A stretch of 15,803 nucleotides of DNA from Alphaproteobacteria bacterium (lineage in GTDB: Bacteria; Pseudomonadota; Alphaproteobacteria; Rhodobacterales; Rhodobacteraceae), in contig RFGD01000012.1 of NCBI GenBank assembly GCA_003696705.1, positions 1-15,803 of the forward strand, written 5' to 3'. Of this stretch, positions 15,456 to 15,803 are shown one piece after another. Numbering within the stretch: position 1 is the first letter of the stretch; each line of letters opens with the position of its first letter. A model generated the notes under the pieces. The model did no database searches, was not told where the DNA came from, and saw only the letters and a program-made list of their open reading frames with translations. The translations under genes were made by a program, and so were the position numbers.

Positions 15456-15461
15456 TATATA
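15456..15461. promoter_or_regulatory. TATATA element between divergent starts
   Basis: The 43-nt gap between the ChaC-like and DUF2125 starts contains the palindrome TATATA inside CTATATAG, the most AT-rich spot in the neighbourhood. It can serve as a -10 box on either strand; for the plus gene it predicts a leader of about 20 nt. No clear -35 hexamer stands 16-18 nt away on either strand, so this is a suggestion only. Confidence 0.3.
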
Positions 15462-15488
15462 GGGCACGCTTGGAAAAGGATAGCGGCA

Positions 15489-15803
15489 ATGCTCAGGCGA
15501 ATGCAGATCGTGGCGGTCCTTGCCGTCGGGGCGCTTGCGGTTTGGACGGCGTGGTGGTGGACCGCCTCGGCGGCGAAGGAGCGCGCGCTTGCCGCAGCCA
15601 TCCACGAGGCGGAAAGCCGCGGCTGGCGCGTCGAGACCGGCGACATCGACGTCGGCGGCTACCCCTATCGCTTCGACACCGAGTTCCGGGCCCTCGCGGT
15701 CACGGCGCCGGGCCATGCCCTGGCGTGGGAAGCGCCGTGGTTCCGCGTCTCTGCGCTTGCCTACAATCCCGCCCACCTCATCGCCATGTGGCCGAAGCAC
15801 CAG
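15489..15803 (+). CDS. DUF2125 family envelope protein, N-terminal part
   Basis: An open frame of 105 codons runs off the right edge. It starts with ATG, preceded by AAGGA 8 nt upstream. Residues about 6-25 form a hydrophobic segment after MLRR, i.e. a signal anchor or uncleaved signal, so the rest should be periplasmic. GYPYRFD at 57-63, followed by LAWEAPWFRVSALAYNP (78-94) and the HLIAMWPKHQ stretch, matches the N-terminal region of the DUF2125 family found in alphaproteobacteria. The family function is unknown to me. The gene is divergent from the ChaC-like gene across a 43-nt gap. The missing C-terminal part cannot be judged. Confidence 0.8.
   Translation, partial: MLRRMQIVAVLAVGALAVWTAWWWTASAAKERALAAAIHEAESRGWRVETGDIDVGGYPYRFDTEFRALAVTAPGHALAWEAPWFRVSALAYNPAHLIAMWPKHQ

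Overview
The window looks like chromosomal DNA from a high-GC alphaproteobacterium, most likely of the Rhodobacterales (Paracoccaceae/Roseobacteraceae). The evidence is the F1-only ATP synthase operon in the order atpH-atpA-atpG-atpD-atpC with no F0 genes attached, the strong GC bias at third codon positions, and gene families typical of that group (alphaproteobacterial glyoxalase II, a DUF2125 protein, an ExbB/OmpA-type coiled-coil pair). No tRNA, rRNA, insertion sequence, phage gene or CRISPR array is visible. The window looks like core genome, not an island.

Layout. At the left edge is the 3' part of prs (+, PRPP synthase). It converges on the F1 operon, which runs leftward from about 5.8 kb to 0.8 kb. 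A perfect 13-bp GC-rich hairpin at 743-772 separates the two and can act as a terminator both ways. The five F1 genes are tightly packed (1-nt overlap and gaps of 28, 18 and 11 nt), with a good -35/-10 pair about 100 nt before atpH. Upstream, in the same direction, lies a methyltransferase-like gene with a degenerate SAM motif. Divergent from it is gloB (glyoxalase II, +). Then follow clpA (+, Clp unfoldase, GTG start, with a hairpin in its leader) and, overlapping its stop by one base, a secreted M23 (LytM-type) peptidoglycan peptidase.

From 11.1 to 14.8 kb on the minus strand is the most unusual part: a two-gene operon for a MotA/TolQ/ExbB-like four-helix membrane protein and an 830-residue MotB/OmpA-like partner. 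The partner has one membrane helix with an Asp near its start, about 630 residues of proline-free coiled coil, and a C-terminal OmpA-type peptidoglycan-binding domain. The coiled coil contains exact-length internal tandem repeats (three of 14 residues, then four of 28). Together these read as an ion-driven rotary stator-type complex of unknown job whose rod, if straight, would be far longer than the periplasm is wide. It converges with the M23 peptidase gene, so the 10-15 kb region is rich in envelope functions. The window ends with a ChaC-like gamma-glutamylcyclotransferase (-) and, divergent from it, the first 105 codons of a DUF2125 family envelope protein (+).

How the genes fit together: prs and F1 are central energy and nucleotide metabolism. 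GloB (S-lactoylglutathione hydrolysis) and ChaC (glutathione breakdown) both act on glutathione compounds. ClpA handles cytoplasmic protein turnover. The M23 enzyme and the stator-like pair act on or bind peptidoglycan. The very long open frames lying opposite atpD/atpG, atpA, clpA and the coiled-coil gene are GC-driven shadows and are not annotated.
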